Below are positions 19,401 through 28,569 of a stretch of DNA of 46,529 bases, one piece after another; the stretch's first letter is position 1; every line of letters begins with the position of its first letter. The notes under the pieces were generated by a model that was not told the DNA's origin, ran no database searches, and saw only the letters and a list, made by a program, of their open reading frames with translations. The stretch is from IMG/VR virus record IMGVR_UViG_3300007960_004792, positions 1 to 46,529 of that record; one strand, written 5' to 3'. The position numbers and the translations under genes are program-made. The stretch is from a virus.

Positions 19401-22400
19401 ACAATTAGAAGACGTGCGAGACGGAACAAATATTTGGGTCGCACGTTCTAACGTATATGATTGGAATGTATACCGTTGTGATAGCATTTCTCCAGATGTT
19501 ACCACGGTAATTGATAATCTGAATGGTACATTAACTCTAATTTTTAATGAACCAACTGGTTTAGCTGCCAATGATATTATCATAATCAAACAATTCAACG
19601 AAACCATCAACGGTGCACACCGTATTAGAAAAATTAACGATGCAACTTCAGTTATTATTAATGGGAATATTTCCGGAAACGAGTCAACGTTAACTGGACT
19701 AGGTATTGCGTTTAAATTAGTTACTGCAAGATTGGATCAAGCAAGTGACGCAGCAGATAGTGAATTCAATACACGTTTGTTTGAAGGCGACAAAATTTGG
19801 GTAAACAGTGATGTTAATGGAAAATGGAAAGTTTATGAAAAGAAAGTACCATTTTCGTTAAGTCAGAGTCAGACTCCTACCGGTGCATCGTCTGATATTG
19901 GATTTGGTACCAGCGTTGCCCAAGGATTGAACGGTACTGGGTGTATTGTTGGCGCTCCTGGACACCTGGGTGGAAATGGAGGATTGTATTGCTACAATAA
20001 AACTAATTCTGGATATACATTTAGCAATGTACTGAAGGATGTTAAAGATATCGCATATCTGGGCAATTCGGTGTCCATGGCATCTGATTGGTTCATTGCT
20101 GGTGCCAAACAAACCGAAAATAACCAGGGTATCGCTGTTGTAATACACAAAGATCCAGCTCTTAATTTATTCCAAGAATATCAAGTGTTAACCCTTCCTG
20201 ATGCCGATATAGGCACAGAAGGTGCATTATTTGGTTACGATGTAGTGATTTCCGAAGACGAGAAGTGGATATATATTTCAGCCGCAGGCATTGGGAAAGT
20301 ATACGCATACAACCGCAATGATTATCAAGATCAGACCGCATCATTTATAACCAATGGTAACACTGCTAGTTATGATATTACAAATTACATCGAAGTTGAT
20401 AACAAAACGCAGATAACAGTAACTCTAAATGGTGAAACATTAACTGCCAGTGAATATAATCTCACATCAAACATATTAACTATTAATGACGTTCCGGCCG
20501 CTGGACTCGTGGTTGAGGTTTCTCGCAAAAAACTAGTGAGTGCCATCGGCGATGGCAGTACTACTACTTTTGCAGAAGTCACGGAATTATATACCGCAAT
20601 TGATGAAGAAGCGGTTCAGGTATACGTCGATGGTGTACTACAACGCCCATATTATGATTATAGTTTTAACATTGATAGTACGGTTGCAATCGATTTTGCA
20701 ACAGCGCCAGCCGAAGATGCGTCAATTGTGTTCAGAGCACAAGATTATTACAGATACACAGATACCATATCAGGATCTGTTAGCGAAGGATTTGGTCAAA
20801 CTGTTGGCACCACTAGTGATGGACAGCAACTTGTGGTAGGCGCTCCAACTGCCACAAACGGTGCATTACTAAATTCAGGCAAGGTATACGTTTACGAAAG
20901 AACAGTTGAGCGATTTGTAGTAACTAACGCATCAGTAAAAACATATGAAACCTACAGATCCGTCTCTGATACAAACTCTGTACACCTTAATAACGTCCAT
21001 CAGTTAAATTCAATCAATAATGTGGGTACGCAAACATATACAATTAATGAAACTTTGAACACTGTGACTTTTTCAAATGGTGTTACGTTGCACGTTGGTG
21101 ACGAGATTGATATTGATATCAATACGTTTCAACTTGTCCAAACACTATCATTAACCAACAACAATCAAGGGGCACATTTTGGTGAAGCGCAAACTATTTG
21201 TAGAACAGATTGTTCAATATATGTTAGCGCACCAAGAGATAATTGGGCACTACCAGAAGCAGGGTCAGTGACACGATATTTAAATAGAAGTCGTGTATTT
21301 GGTACAATTACAGGAACAGTATCAAATCCAACCATATCAGTTGGCGATTCAATTCGAATCGACAACAAGGATGTGTTCTTTACTAATACCACTGTAGAGC
21401 AAGTAGCGCAAGATATCAACGCCGCTATTATTCCAAATGTGCAAGCAAATGTAAACAGTGATGGGCAACTTGTTATTAGTGTCGTTAATCAAGACGAAGC
21501 ACCGATATTAAGCAAATTAACAGTCATGCCTGGTGTTGGTACAGCGTTTGATGACTTGGGCCTAGTGCCATTTGAAAATGTTCAAACAATTGTTAGCCCA
21601 GCACCAAATGAATATGATCACTTTGGTAGTAGCATCCATGTTGATTATTCTTCGACAAATCTAGTTGTTGGCGCTAATCGTGCCATTGCACGTATTCCAA
21701 CAACATTTAACAAGAACTTAACTGAAACAGTTTATGATTCAGATACGACACGGTTTGTTGATCCAATTATTGAAGGTGGCACAGCATATACGTTTGATTT
21801 ATTACCAAGTTCAAATTACCAGACACCAGGCAAATTTGTATTTGGACAACAAATTTATGATTCTGATATTAATGAGCTTGATCAATTCGGCACAGCAGTA
21901 AACTTTACTGACAATCTGCTAGTAGTAACAAGTCCAGGATATGATGCGACAGTTGAAAATATTGGTCGGTTAGTTGTATTTGAAAACCCAACCAGAGTAC
22001 AGGCTTGGCAAGAAATACAATCAGAACCCACCGTAGTCGATAGTCGTTTAACAAACTATCTGTATATTTACAACAAAGATACTGATCTGGTTTCTGTCTA
22101 TTTAGATTTTATCGATCCAATTAACGGAAAATTACTAGGCCCAGTCAAGCAAAATTTAGATTATATCGGTGCGGTTAATCCAGCTGTATATAATGCTGGC
22201 AGAGCAGGATCAGGAATTTATTGGGCTCAAGATCACGTGGGAAATTTATGGTGGGACACAACACAGGTACGTTATCTAAATTATAATCAAGAAGACATTG
22301 TTTATAGTTCTAAAAATTGGGGACAGTTGTTCCCGGGTAGCTCTGTTGATGTTTATGAATGGATTGAAAGTTCGGTTCCACCAAATCAATATACCGGCAC

Positions 22401-25400
22401 AGGTACAGTTCGAAATAGTACTGAATTTTCAGCAGTTAGTGGACTTGATGCATCACGCACAGTAACCACTCGTTATTACTTCTGGGTTAAAAACAGATCA
22501 ATAACAAACAAAGCTGCGAACAAAACATTAAGCGCACGTGCAATTGCTAGCTATATTGAAAATCCACAAGCATCCGGAATACCATATGCAGCATTGATTC
22601 GCAAGAATGTTGTTGCGTTATATAATTCCGATGAGTACATTGCAGACAATTATGATAGCATCTTGCATATTGAATATAATCGTACATTAACAGATAATAA
22701 TGTTTTTGTTGAGTATGATTTAATTCGCGAAAATTACTCCAATGATTTCTTACCAGATTTGCTATATCGCAAATTGCAAGATAGCTTATGCGGGGTAGAC
22801 ACACTTGGAAATAAAGTTCCTGATTTTAATTTAAGTCCAACGGACAAATACGGTGTTGAATTCCGTCCTCGCAAGAGTTTATTCCGTAATAACTTTGCGG
22901 CCCTCAAAACGTATATTGACAAATCAAATTTATTAATTAAAGATCACCCATTTAGCGAATTAAGAACATTTAGCCTTCTGACAGCACAAGAATCAATTCC
23001 AACAGCATCTTCAGGAGCATGGAATGCGACTGTTGCAGATTTGGTTGAGTTAGGGTATCAAAATTTAGCAGTTGCAGGAGTGGGTTATCGTTACCTAGTC
23101 GAGGTTGATGAAAACAACAATGGGCTGTGGACAATTTATGAAGTTAACAATAGCTTAGGTTTAGATCTAGTCAGAGTACAAAGCTATGATACCAACAGAT
23201 ATTGGGAATATACAAACTGGTACGCCACAAATTATGATAACCTAACGAAACCGTCCAAGATTGTTAACACGTATAGTGAATTATTGACTAACTTTCCTGA
23301 TGAAGGAACAGTTATAAAAGTTAATACCAACAGTAACGGTAAATGGGAATTATATGCATATTTGAGTGGATCTTGGGTCCGTGTTGGATTACAAGATGGC
23401 ACAATTCAATTTAAGAATTCTTTATACGATTACACTATTGATCGATATGGGTTTGACAGTGAAGTTTATGATGCACAATATTTTGATCAAGAACCAGTTC
23501 TTGAATTGCGTAATATTATTCGTTCAATCAATGAAGAATTCTTAACGGGTGACTTCTTAGACCATCGCAATCAATTGTTAATTAGTGTGTTTAATTACAT
23601 TCTGGCTGAACAAGGTCGTGTTGATTGGCTGTACAAAACTTCACTAATCGATGTAAACCACAAGGTTAGAAATCTTGAAGAATATGCAATATATCGTAAG
23701 GATAATCAAGATTTTGTACTTGATTATATCAACGAATCAAAACCATATCACGTAAAAATTAAAGAATTCCTATTACGTTACGAAGGCATTGACACGATCG
23801 ATGGTACTGTTATGGACTTTGATGTTCCAGCCGCTTATGATACCACATATAGTAAATTTGTAAGCCCGGTACTCGACGACGGTATTGCAATATTAGAAAC
23901 AGACATCAGCAACAGAAAAACTGAGGATACTGTTTGGAGTACAGTTCCTTGGAACCAATGGTACGACAACAGATTATTAATAATTGATAATATTGTGGTA
24001 ACCAATGGCGGATCAGGATATACTGTTGCTCCGCAAGTTGAGATCGTTGGAGATTCTGAAATTTTAACAACTGCGGTTGCTATTATTAACGAAGATGGCG
24101 AGGTATCTGCTGTTAATATCGTTGGTAGTAGTTATGGGGAATACAGAACAACACCAACAATCACTATCACAGGCGGAAATGGTACAGGCGCAACTGCGAC
24201 TGCATATATGAAACCTTCTGTTGTGCGTTCATTAAACACCACAATCAAATACGACAGATATGAATACACATCACAAATTGTTAATTGGGAAGCAAATACA
24301 GTTTATGATGAAAACCAATTAGTTAGATTTAATGATCGTGTATACAGGGCAATCAATGCAGATGGATCTACAGCAAGTGATTCCACATTTGATCCGGCCG
24401 AATATCAAATTGTGGCTGCTGATACACTTTCGGGCATTGATCGTACAACAGGATTTTATGTTTCTGATGTGAACAATCCGGGCCTAGATTTAGCGTTGTT
24501 GATCGATGGATTAGACTATCCAGGGGTACAATTAATGGGCCCAGGATTCGGCGCAAATACTGGATTTGATGTTGGCAATTATGATATCAACTTATTTGAT
24601 AATTTGGATTATGGACCAGAAGGATTACCAACATACAGTGAAAGCATTCTTGATAACGAAATATTTACATCGTTTACCGGGTCGTATGTGGGCGTTGATT
24701 TATCTGGCATTGACGCAGTACAATCATTAGCGACCGCAACTGTTAATACTAGCACTACTGAAATTTCTGAAATCACAATCACAGAAATAGGCAAAGGTTA
24801 TTCGGCAGATGTACCACCAAGTGTAACTATTAGCGCACCTCGCGACAATATCACAGCAACAGCACTTGCAACTATTGATTTTGCCACACTAACAGTAGAT
24901 GATATTGCGGTTACAAGCAGTGGATTCGGATATATTACGACTCCGACTGTGACCATCACGGCTCAACCAAATTCGCCAGGTGAAACGGCCACAGGATACG
25001 CATTAATATCAGCCGGCAGCGTAACCGGAGTAACGTTATCAAATAATGGATCCGGATACACAGGTCCACCGACAGTTACATTCTCAGATCCGCCAAGCAT
25101 TGTAACATCACGTGCAAGAGCGTCAGTAACTACACTGAGTAGCACTGGTGGGGTAACAGCAACTACAATTACGAACGGAGGAAACAGTTATACAAGTGCT
25201 CCAGCAGTAACCGTTACTCCTCCGCCTGCAAGTGTAACAGCAACCGCAACCGCTGCGATTGCCGGATATGAATTAAGCACAGTTACTTTAGATGTGGCTG
25301 GTAATTATTATAGTTCAGCCCCGACTGTAACAGTAGCGGCACCAACTGCAATTGCTGCTCAAGCAACAGCATCAGCAACAATTGGGGGCAATCAGGTACA

Positions 25401-28400
25401 AAGTATCAGTGTAGATCAACCGGGTTATATGTATCAAACTGCACCATCAGTAACTATTACCCCGGCATCGCCAACGGCTGGTACCAATGCTGCGGCAACA
25501 GTAGCATTAGATACAACTACAGTTGGTTTTGATGGGGTAGATGGTGACGGTGACGGATTTGATGCTGTTGCTTTTGATACTGAAGGCGGAATTGGAACGT
25601 TTACTATTCTTGTTGAAGGTGATGGGTATACATCTGCTCCTGTAGTTACCATTAGTGCCCCAGACATTAGTGGAGGCACACAAGCAACGGCATCTGCAAC
25701 AGTAAGCGGCGAAACTGCACCGTTATATGCTGGACAAGGAAGGGTTACAAGTATTACAGTTACTGAACCTGGTTCAGGATATACAACTGCGCCTACAGTA
25801 AGCATTGCTGCTCCAGATTCAAATATTAATCATGGTACTGGTGCAACCGCTACTGCAACATTAGATGATACCGCGGTTATTAGTATTGCTGTTAGTAATG
25901 GTGGTAGTTATTATGATATTGCTCCAACAATCTCTATTGATCCTCCAACAACTGTTACCACAGCAACAGTTGATTCGATCGTAAGTGGCGGTGTTGTTAC
26001 AGGATTTACAATTACAGATAACGGTTGGGGGTATTTAGAAACTCCAAGTATCACTATTGCAGCACCAGATGTCACACCGGTAACAGCCGCATTTACAGCA
26101 AACTTAACTGGCGACGCAGTAACATCATTGACAATTGACACAGCAGGTGCTGGTTATTTAACAGTACCAACACTAACAATTGCAGTAGATCCAAGCGTAT
26201 CTAATGATATTGCCACAGGCACAGCGGTAATGACAAACGGTAATGTGTATAGTGTTACAATCACAAATGCAGGGGCAAATTATGCAACCGCACCGAGTGT
26301 AACATTTAGTGATCCAACGGGTACGGCGAGTCATGGAACCGGAGCAACTGCGACTGCGATTGTTGTTAATGAACAAGTCACTGGTATCACAATCACTAAT
26401 CCAGGCACCGGATATGATCTAGCACCAACCATTACTATTAGTGCGCCCACCCGCACGACACAACCTGCAACCGGTGTTCCTGTTATTGTTGGTGGATCCG
26501 TTATTGGCATCACTATTACTGATCCAGGTTTTGGATACTTACGAACTCCAACTGTTACAATTGGTCCACCAAGTGATATTGATCCTGATGCTGATATTGT
26601 TGGTGGTGAATTCATTGATGTATATAATTCACATGCACCAGAAGAATTAATTCCTGGAGCAATTTTTGACACACTTGACTTAAAAGTCCATACACTTCCA
26701 GGTTATGATTACCTTGGTAACGGTCACGGATTCGAAGTTAAGAGCATAGTTTATGCTAATCCGGGTGCAGGAAATATAGTAGCCTGGGGTGGTCTTGATG
26801 CAAGATGTGCACCAACGTCTGCGTTGGAAAATCGTAATCTGGTACAGCACCCAGCAGAATTAATCGTATATAATGCAACGACCGGAACAAGATTGTACGA
26901 AGGTATTAATTATACAGTCAACTGGGCAGACAAAACTGTGCAGTTAAATAGTGGGTTGGGTATTCTTGATGAAGTTAAGATTTTTGTGTATGGGATCGGC
27001 GGCGGAAATCAATTATATCGCAATTCTTACTTGGGCGGTGAAATTGTAGGCAATACTCTGGTGCTTCCAATTAACTATGATAGTATCGAAAGTGTGCTGG
27101 TTTTGGTTGATGGTGATGAAATCTTGTCCTACAGTTATGCAGAAGGTTCTTTTGTCAGCCAAACTATAATTGAATTTGACAATGCATACACAGACAGCAA
27201 CTATATTAACATCACAGTATTTGGTGCTAATCCTGCAGAAGACGGATCAACTATAACTGATCTGGAATACAGTTATCCAGAAACTGAAATTTTCACTTGT
27301 GATGGATCAACAAATACGTTTACATTGAGCATTGACGTTGATAATAAGAATCGAGAAAATTTAATTGTTGAGTTAAATGGCCGCAGATTGCAGCCACCAA
27401 CAGCTAAACGTCATGTTGGTGACGGCTCTAGTATTACAACATACGAATTACCAGATGGCATGTCTACTGGTATCGATATGAGCGAAGTAGATGACGATGA
27501 AGTTGTGGTATACGTTAATCAAGTTAGACAAGTGAGCGGAATTGATTATCAATTAGATCCAGCAGACGGAAGTAGTTATCGTACTATTAGTTTCTTAGCA
27601 GAAGTTCCGGGCCCGTATGATATAATTGACATTTATGTTACCAAGACTGAAGGCGAAATTATTGATGGTATTCAACAAGGCACACACGCTGGATATGAAT
27701 TGGGCGGTGATAGTTCAGAAACACTGGTGATTGCGACTGGATATGGAATTGATTTAAACGCTGGAGACACGCTTGCTGTAACTGCCTGGAGAGATGTGAG
27801 AGAACAAGATGTGTTCACACAGATTTTCAAAGGTCCAGTTACGGTTCTAGAAGCGACTCGAGAATTATTCGATACATATGGGTTTGACATGGATTTATTT
27901 GATAGATCTACCGGTGCCTATGCAACAATTAACGTGTTTGACTTAGAAACTGTAGTTGAGAATACTGATAGAATGTGGGTGACATTAAATGGACGTAGAC
28001 TGCTTCCAGGATCAGATTATAGTGTTACAAATGAAGGAACCACATTAGTTATTGCTGGCGGTTCAATAAGCGACACTGATGTAATTGCGATCACAACGTT
28101 TACCGACAGCGTTGTCCCAGATGCAGTAGGATTCCGCATATTCAAGGATATGCGTGATAATGTAGCAGTTTATAGAAATAATACCGGTAGTCAGACATTC
28201 TTAACACGTACACTAAAATGGACAGATGATGTTATCTATGTCGATGATGCAAGTAAATTGGGTACACCTAATCTAGATGCTGCTATTTTTGGTATTTTGG
28301 AAATAAATGGTGAACGAATTACGTATCGCGATGTTGACTTAGACAACAATACAGTAAGCGGATTACGCAGAGGAACAGCCGGAACAGGTATGCATCGAGA

Positions 28401-28560
28401 GCATTCAGCAGGATCTGTAGTAACTGATCTAAGTCGCGGACAGTTATTGCAAACACCGTACAATGAGATCTGGTACGCTCAAGGTGCAACAACCGCAAGT
28501 GATGGAATTGCATTGCAACAGCAAACAACCATTGCGGCTAAATTCCTGAAAGGCCTATGA
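13417..28560 (+). CDS. Giant (5047-residue) baseplate/fibre structural protein
   Basis: One uninterrupted frame of 15,144 bases, roughly 550 kDa, starting three bases after the gp6 stop; GGAG near 13401 precedes the ATG. The N terminus (MARIRSVDFLPEIF, then QGYIGRRFGPGV) resembles the large structural protein that follows gp6 in marine T4-like phages and may take the gp7 wedge place. Recognisable parts by residue: 175-262 cupredoxin-like sandwich; about 800-870, 1035-1095 and 2369-2448 tail-fibre-type beta modules (VNGxxL--xxY--x); 1753-1792 and 3624-3670 carbohydrate-binding-like W-Y-GD-V-Y segments; 2160-2865 seven FG-GAP blades; 3527-4397 sixteen GSGY-AP-VTI repeats; 4478-4900 further beta modules; and a C-terminal ERITYRDVDLDNNTVSGLRR segment. 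No protease or coiled-coil domain was recognised. It probably bridges the baseplate to receptor contacts. Structural role is likely; exact role is open. Confidence 0.75.
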   Translation: MARIRSVDFLPEIFRTDVNREFLSATLDQLTQQPKLKRTQGYIGRRFGPGVTSGNGYLLESSTIRSNYQLEPGVVFTDDDNKVTDAITYPGIIDSLAVKGANVTRHDRLFSSETYSWDPLIDFDKFINYGQYYWLPEGPDAVDVRATTIAVVDDFDVTTVDGSYNLSDIAGDNPTLTLVRGGTYTFNVNQESSFWIQSEAGVDGTLNYSPNISSRSVLGVVNNGEDVGAVIFNVPNADAQQFYYDLTDRSDVDLATMAKFNSIDRQLVENVTIDGISDLEGRTLVFLNTQEGDSEDLGWVREAMFDPISPEFGIETTIDSRGDRYSLYRIQYVRPDGSTDDGAFINLVKIDDITSIQEKFTIRYGATYSNRTFFKNSSGFFEEVPLLTAANDVLYYQDGTTANKFGVIKLVDQEGSEQLYVDDDIIGKTEYTSPNGVIFTNGLRVKFQGTTDPSTYSGNEYYVDGVGSSIVLVPVTDLVTPDLYVNNVSGENNAPQDLDYLTINRSSSDLNPWTRSNRWFHIDVINATAEYNNTVVSLDNAYRAKRPIIEFNAGTRLYNFGTESTAPINVIDFTETDALSNVHGSSGYSVDGYTLTNGSRVIFAADTDPEVKNKIYTVQIVDPDDDSTAYGEIINLYPADDAQILADQVVFCSSGNTQIGKHFTFDGSGWSASQEKTSVNQAPLFDIFDSNGYSYGDTSVYPSTTFTGSKLFSYKPGSSSTVDTVLGFSLSYLNIDNIGDIVFDNNQYTDSFVYVIDSASVNGETKNGFARKYTTRTAYTNEIGWTPSAERNWSRQVFTYEYNGSPLSLDVLPRTDLSIPAIKIYVNNKFVNPTSYNTNIYNNQTFVVFNDNTVSVGDLIQVKIISESASTVAYYEVPSNLESNIFNENPATFTLGTVRNHFNRLVENIDGFIGEINGANNLRDKGNVPAYGDVIVQHSAPVAPAAFFLRKSEYDFFNALDYNAKQYEKFKNQILNWIEQNDTYGLTTHQILDAALAAINHGKSSNSAYYWSDMLPFGGDYTEIEYTVSVISTENYSINNVYDFSNANSFGLLVYHNDTILLKDTDYTVATDGPRITLLITPSIGDTITIREYASTYGSYVPETPTKLGLFPRFDPEIYEDDTYVTPRNVIQGHDGSITIAFGDVRDDVLLEFERRIYNNLKSLDSGDVPLTVSDVIPGKFRETDYTDTEITEILSESLLNWVGWHKLDYKTQSYDATNEFTWNYSTATSRLDGSLLKGGWRGIYKHYYDTDRPHTHPWEMLGITDEPTWWEDRYGPAPWTSGNLVMWEDLEAGFINEPGNQRYDSRFVRPGLTTIIPVDSEGNLQHPMETLVANFNQTDLRKSWIAGDIGPVESAWRRSSNWPFAVQKLLALTKPAEYFSLMIDCDRYKYSDSVLQYVYDRRQRLDTRTVEIFDEANPKHSYINWIVEHNRNIGIETSVALGNYLSNIDVRLCYRVAGFTDKKYLKVFTDKSSPDSSNTSLLIPDESYSVLLYKNQPFGDLQYSGVMVQKTDGGYAVYGNSQTEAYFRILQSNTGGDYETINFGSNRYRLPRSFTNRVVRVPYGYTFTNINSVIDFLASYGEFLKSSGLVFEDIENNYTLDWGQMSNEFLYWANQSWGTGSLINLNPAANQLQYQRARAVVDDLGNLAINEQPLDQNRQPLLKKDYAITRLDNNFKITSLAADKGISYLRIRATAYEHLLVFDNVSIFNDLMYQPVTGLRQQRLRIDGYKTFEWTGQLDAQGFILNQDNVATWNANQNYNKGDIVKYKNAYWTAAIKIQPSEEFDFDEWTKVDYDSFSKGLLPNISNKSDQMRNYYNNSVANLESDADLLGLGLTGFRTRDYLESLNLDDISQVQVYGNLIRQKGTPANAKLFQGVEFDKEQAEYDIYENWAIKRATYGANDNKRFVEVALDNESLRSNPSTIEIGLLDAESDADQFIFVNDIYKQSIKNTTTNILPELTESLTDIGLPTAGFVNSDDVDITLFDLSDLTSINTQLEDVRDGTNIWVARSNVYDWNVYRCDSISPDVTTVIDNLNGTLTLIFNEPTGLAANDIIIIKQFNETINGAHRIRKINDATSVIINGNISGNESTLTGLGIAFKLVTARLDQASDAADSEFNTRLFEGDKIWVNSDVNGKWKVYEKKVPFSLSQSQTPTGASSDIGFGTSVAQGLNGTGCIVGAPGHLGGNGGLYCYNKTNSGYTFSNVLKDVKDIAYLGNSVSMASDWFIAGAKQTENNQGIAVVIHKDPALNLFQEYQVLTLPDADIGTEGALFGYDVVISEDEKWIYISAAGIGKVYAYNRNDYQDQTASFITNGNTASYDITNYIEVDNKTQITVTLNGETLTASEYNLTSNILTINDVPAAGLVVEVSRKKLVSAIGDGSTTTFAEVTELYTAIDEEAVQVYVDGVLQRPYYDYSFNIDSTVAIDFATAPAEDASIVFRAQDYYRYTDTISGSVSEGFGQTVGTTSDGQQLVVGAPTATNGALLNSGKVYVYERTVERFVVTNASVKTYETYRSVSDTNSVHLNNVHQLNSINNVGTQTYTINETLNTVTFSNGVTLHVGDEIDIDINTFQLVQTLSLTNNNQGAHFGEAQTICRTDCSIYVSAPRDNWALPEAGSVTRYLNRSRVFGTITGTVSNPTISVGDSIRIDNKDVFFTNTTVEQVAQDINAAIIPNVQANVNSDGQLVISVVNQDEAPILSKLTVMPGVGTAFDDLGLVPFENVQTIVSPAPNEYDHFGSSIHVDYSSTNLVVGANRAIARIPTTFNKNLTETVYDSDTTRFVDPIIEGGTAYTFDLLPSSNYQTPGKFVFGQQIYDSDINELDQFGTAVNFTDNLLVVTSPGYDATVENIGRLVVFENPTRVQAWQEIQSEPTVVDSRLTNYLYIYNKDTDLVSVYLDFIDPINGKLLGPVKQNLDYIGAVNPAVYNAGRAGSGIYWAQDHVGNLWWDTTQVRYLNYNQEDIVYSSKNWGQLFPGSSVDVYEWIESSVPPNQYTGTGTVRNSTEFSAVSGLDASRTVTTRYYFWVKNRSITNKAANKTLSARAIASYIENPQASGIPYAALIRKNVVALYNSDEYIADNYDSILHIEYNRTLTDNNVFVEYDLIRENYSNDFLPDLLYRKLQDSLCGVDTLGNKVPDFNLSPTDKYGVEFRPRKSLFRNNFAALKTYIDKSNLLIKDHPFSELRTFSLLTAQESIPTASSGAWNATVADLVELGYQNLAVAGVGYRYLVEVDENNNGLWTIYEVNNSLGLDLVRVQSYDTNRYWEYTNWYATNYDNLTKPSKIVNTYSELLTNFPDEGTVIKVNTNSNGKWELYAYLSGSWVRVGLQDGTIQFKNSLYDYTIDRYGFDSEVYDAQYFDQEPVLELRNIIRSINEEFLTGDFLDHRNQLLISVFNYILAEQGRVDWLYKTSLIDVNHKVRNLEEYAIYRKDNQDFVLDYINESKPYHVKIKEFLLRYEGIDTIDGTVMDFDVPAAYDTTYSKFVSPVLDDGIAILETDISNRKTEDTVWSTVPWNQWYDNRLLIIDNIVVTNGGSGYTVAPQVEIVGDSEILTTAVAIINEDGEVSAVNIVGSSYGEYRTTPTITITGGNGTGATATAYMKPSVVRSLNTTIKYDRYEYTSQIVNWEANTVYDENQLVRFNDRVYRAINADGSTASDSTFDPAEYQIVAADTLSGIDRTTGFYVSDVNNPGLDLALLIDGLDYPGVQLMGPGFGANTGFDVGNYDINLFDNLDYGPEGLPTYSESILDNEIFTSFTGSYVGVDLSGIDAVQSLATATVNTSTTEISEITITEIGKGYSADVPPSVTISAPRDNITATALATIDFATLTVDDIAVTSSGFGYITTPTVTITAQPNSPGETATGYALISAGSVTGVTLSNNGSGYTGPPTVTFSDPPSIVTSRARASVTTLSSTGGVTATTITNGGNSYTSAPAVTVTPPPASVTATATAAIAGYELSTVTLDVAGNYYSSAPTVTVAAPTAIAAQATASATIGGNQVQSISVDQPGYMYQTAPSVTITPASPTAGTNAAATVALDTTTVGFDGVDGDGDGFDAVAFDTEGGIGTFTILVEGDGYTSAPVVTISAPDISGGTQATASATVSGETAPLYAGQGRVTSITVTEPGSGYTTAPTVSIAAPDSNINHGTGATATATLDDTAVISIAVSNGGSYYDIAPTISIDPPTTVTTATVDSIVSGGVVTGFTITDNGWGYLETPSITIAAPDVTPVTAAFTANLTGDAVTSLTIDTAGAGYLTVPTLTIAVDPSVSNDIATGTAVMTNGNVYSVTITNAGANYATAPSVTFSDPTGTASHGTGATATAIVVNEQVTGITITNPGTGYDLAPTITISAPTRTTQPATGVPVIVGGSVIGITITDPGFGYLRTPTVTIGPPSDIDPDADIVGGEFIDVYNSHAPEELIPGAIFDTLDLKVHTLPGYDYLGNGHGFEVKSIVYANPGAGNIVAWGGLDARCAPTSALENRNLVQHPAELIVYNATTGTRLYEGINYTVNWADKTVQLNSGLGILDEVKIFVYGIGGGNQLYRNSYLGGEIVGNTLVLPINYDSIESVLVLVDGDEILSYSYAEGSFVSQTIIEFDNAYTDSNYINITVFGANPAEDGSTITDLEYSYPETEIFTCDGSTNTFTLSIDVDNKNRENLIVELNGRRLQPPTAKRHVGDGSSITTYELPDGMSTGIDMSEVDDDEVVVYVNQVRQVSGIDYQLDPADGSSYRTISFLAEVPGPYDIIDIYVTKTEGEIIDGIQQGTHAGYELGGDSSETLVIATGYGIDLNAGDTLAVTAWRDVREQDVFTQIFKGPVTVLEATRELFDTYGFDMDLFDRSTGAYATINVFDLETVVENTDRMWVTLNGRRLLPGSDYSVTNEGTTLVIAGGSISDTDVIAITTFTDSVVPDAVGFRIFKDMRDNVAVYRNNTGSQTFLTRTLKWTDDVIYVDDASKLGTPNLDAAIFGILEINGERITYRDVDLDNNTVSGLRRGTAGTGMHREHSAGSVVTDLSRGQLLQTPYNEIWYAQGATTASDGIALQQQTTIAAKFLKGL
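19894..22011 (+). other. Seven-bladed FG-GAP (integrin-type) beta-propeller inside the giant protein
   Basis: Residues about 2160-2865 contain seven spaced motifs of the form FG-x-(S/A/D)-V...(I/V)VGAP: GFGTSV (2162), LGNSV (2215), LFGYDV (2271), GFGQTV (2458), HFGEAQ (2587), HFGSSI (2735) and QFGTAV (2823). Most are followed by a strand ending in VGAP, ISAA, VSAP or VTSP and then G-x-V-Y-V-Y-like strands. Seven is the canonical blade number of this fold. Large insertions lie between blades 3-4, 4-5 and 5-6, one of them a tail-fibre-type beta module. Confidence 0.7.
23995..26606 (+). repeat. Sixteen ~40-residue GSGY-(x)APTVTI protein repeats
   Basis: Within the giant protein, residues about 3527-4397 hold repeats of the form (N/P/A)G-x-GY-xx-AP-(T/S)VTI-x-(A/P)P, then an Ala/Thr-rich strand, then a strand ending V-x-(S/G)-(I/V)-T-(I/V)-T. 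Two lie at 23995-24230. Fourteen follow without a break from about 24790 to 26606. The units between are separated by a carbohydrate-binding-like segment. The repeats are diverged at DNA level, so this is an old protein repeat and not recent slippage. One unit carries an insertion with DGDGDGFD (residues 4042-4049), a calcium-site-like string. Confidence 0.8.
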
Positions 28561-28569
28561 AACCGGTTG

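Noticed and set aside
23995-26606. CRISPR-like or tandem DNA repeat array
   Set aside because: Repeat units are conserved as protein and not as DNA, have no spacers, and lie in frame inside a coding gene.
25434-26672. Several reverse-strand frames opposite the repeat block of the giant gene
   Set aside because: They repeat with the forward repeats and read as Val/Pro-rich shadows; no start signals or known motifs.
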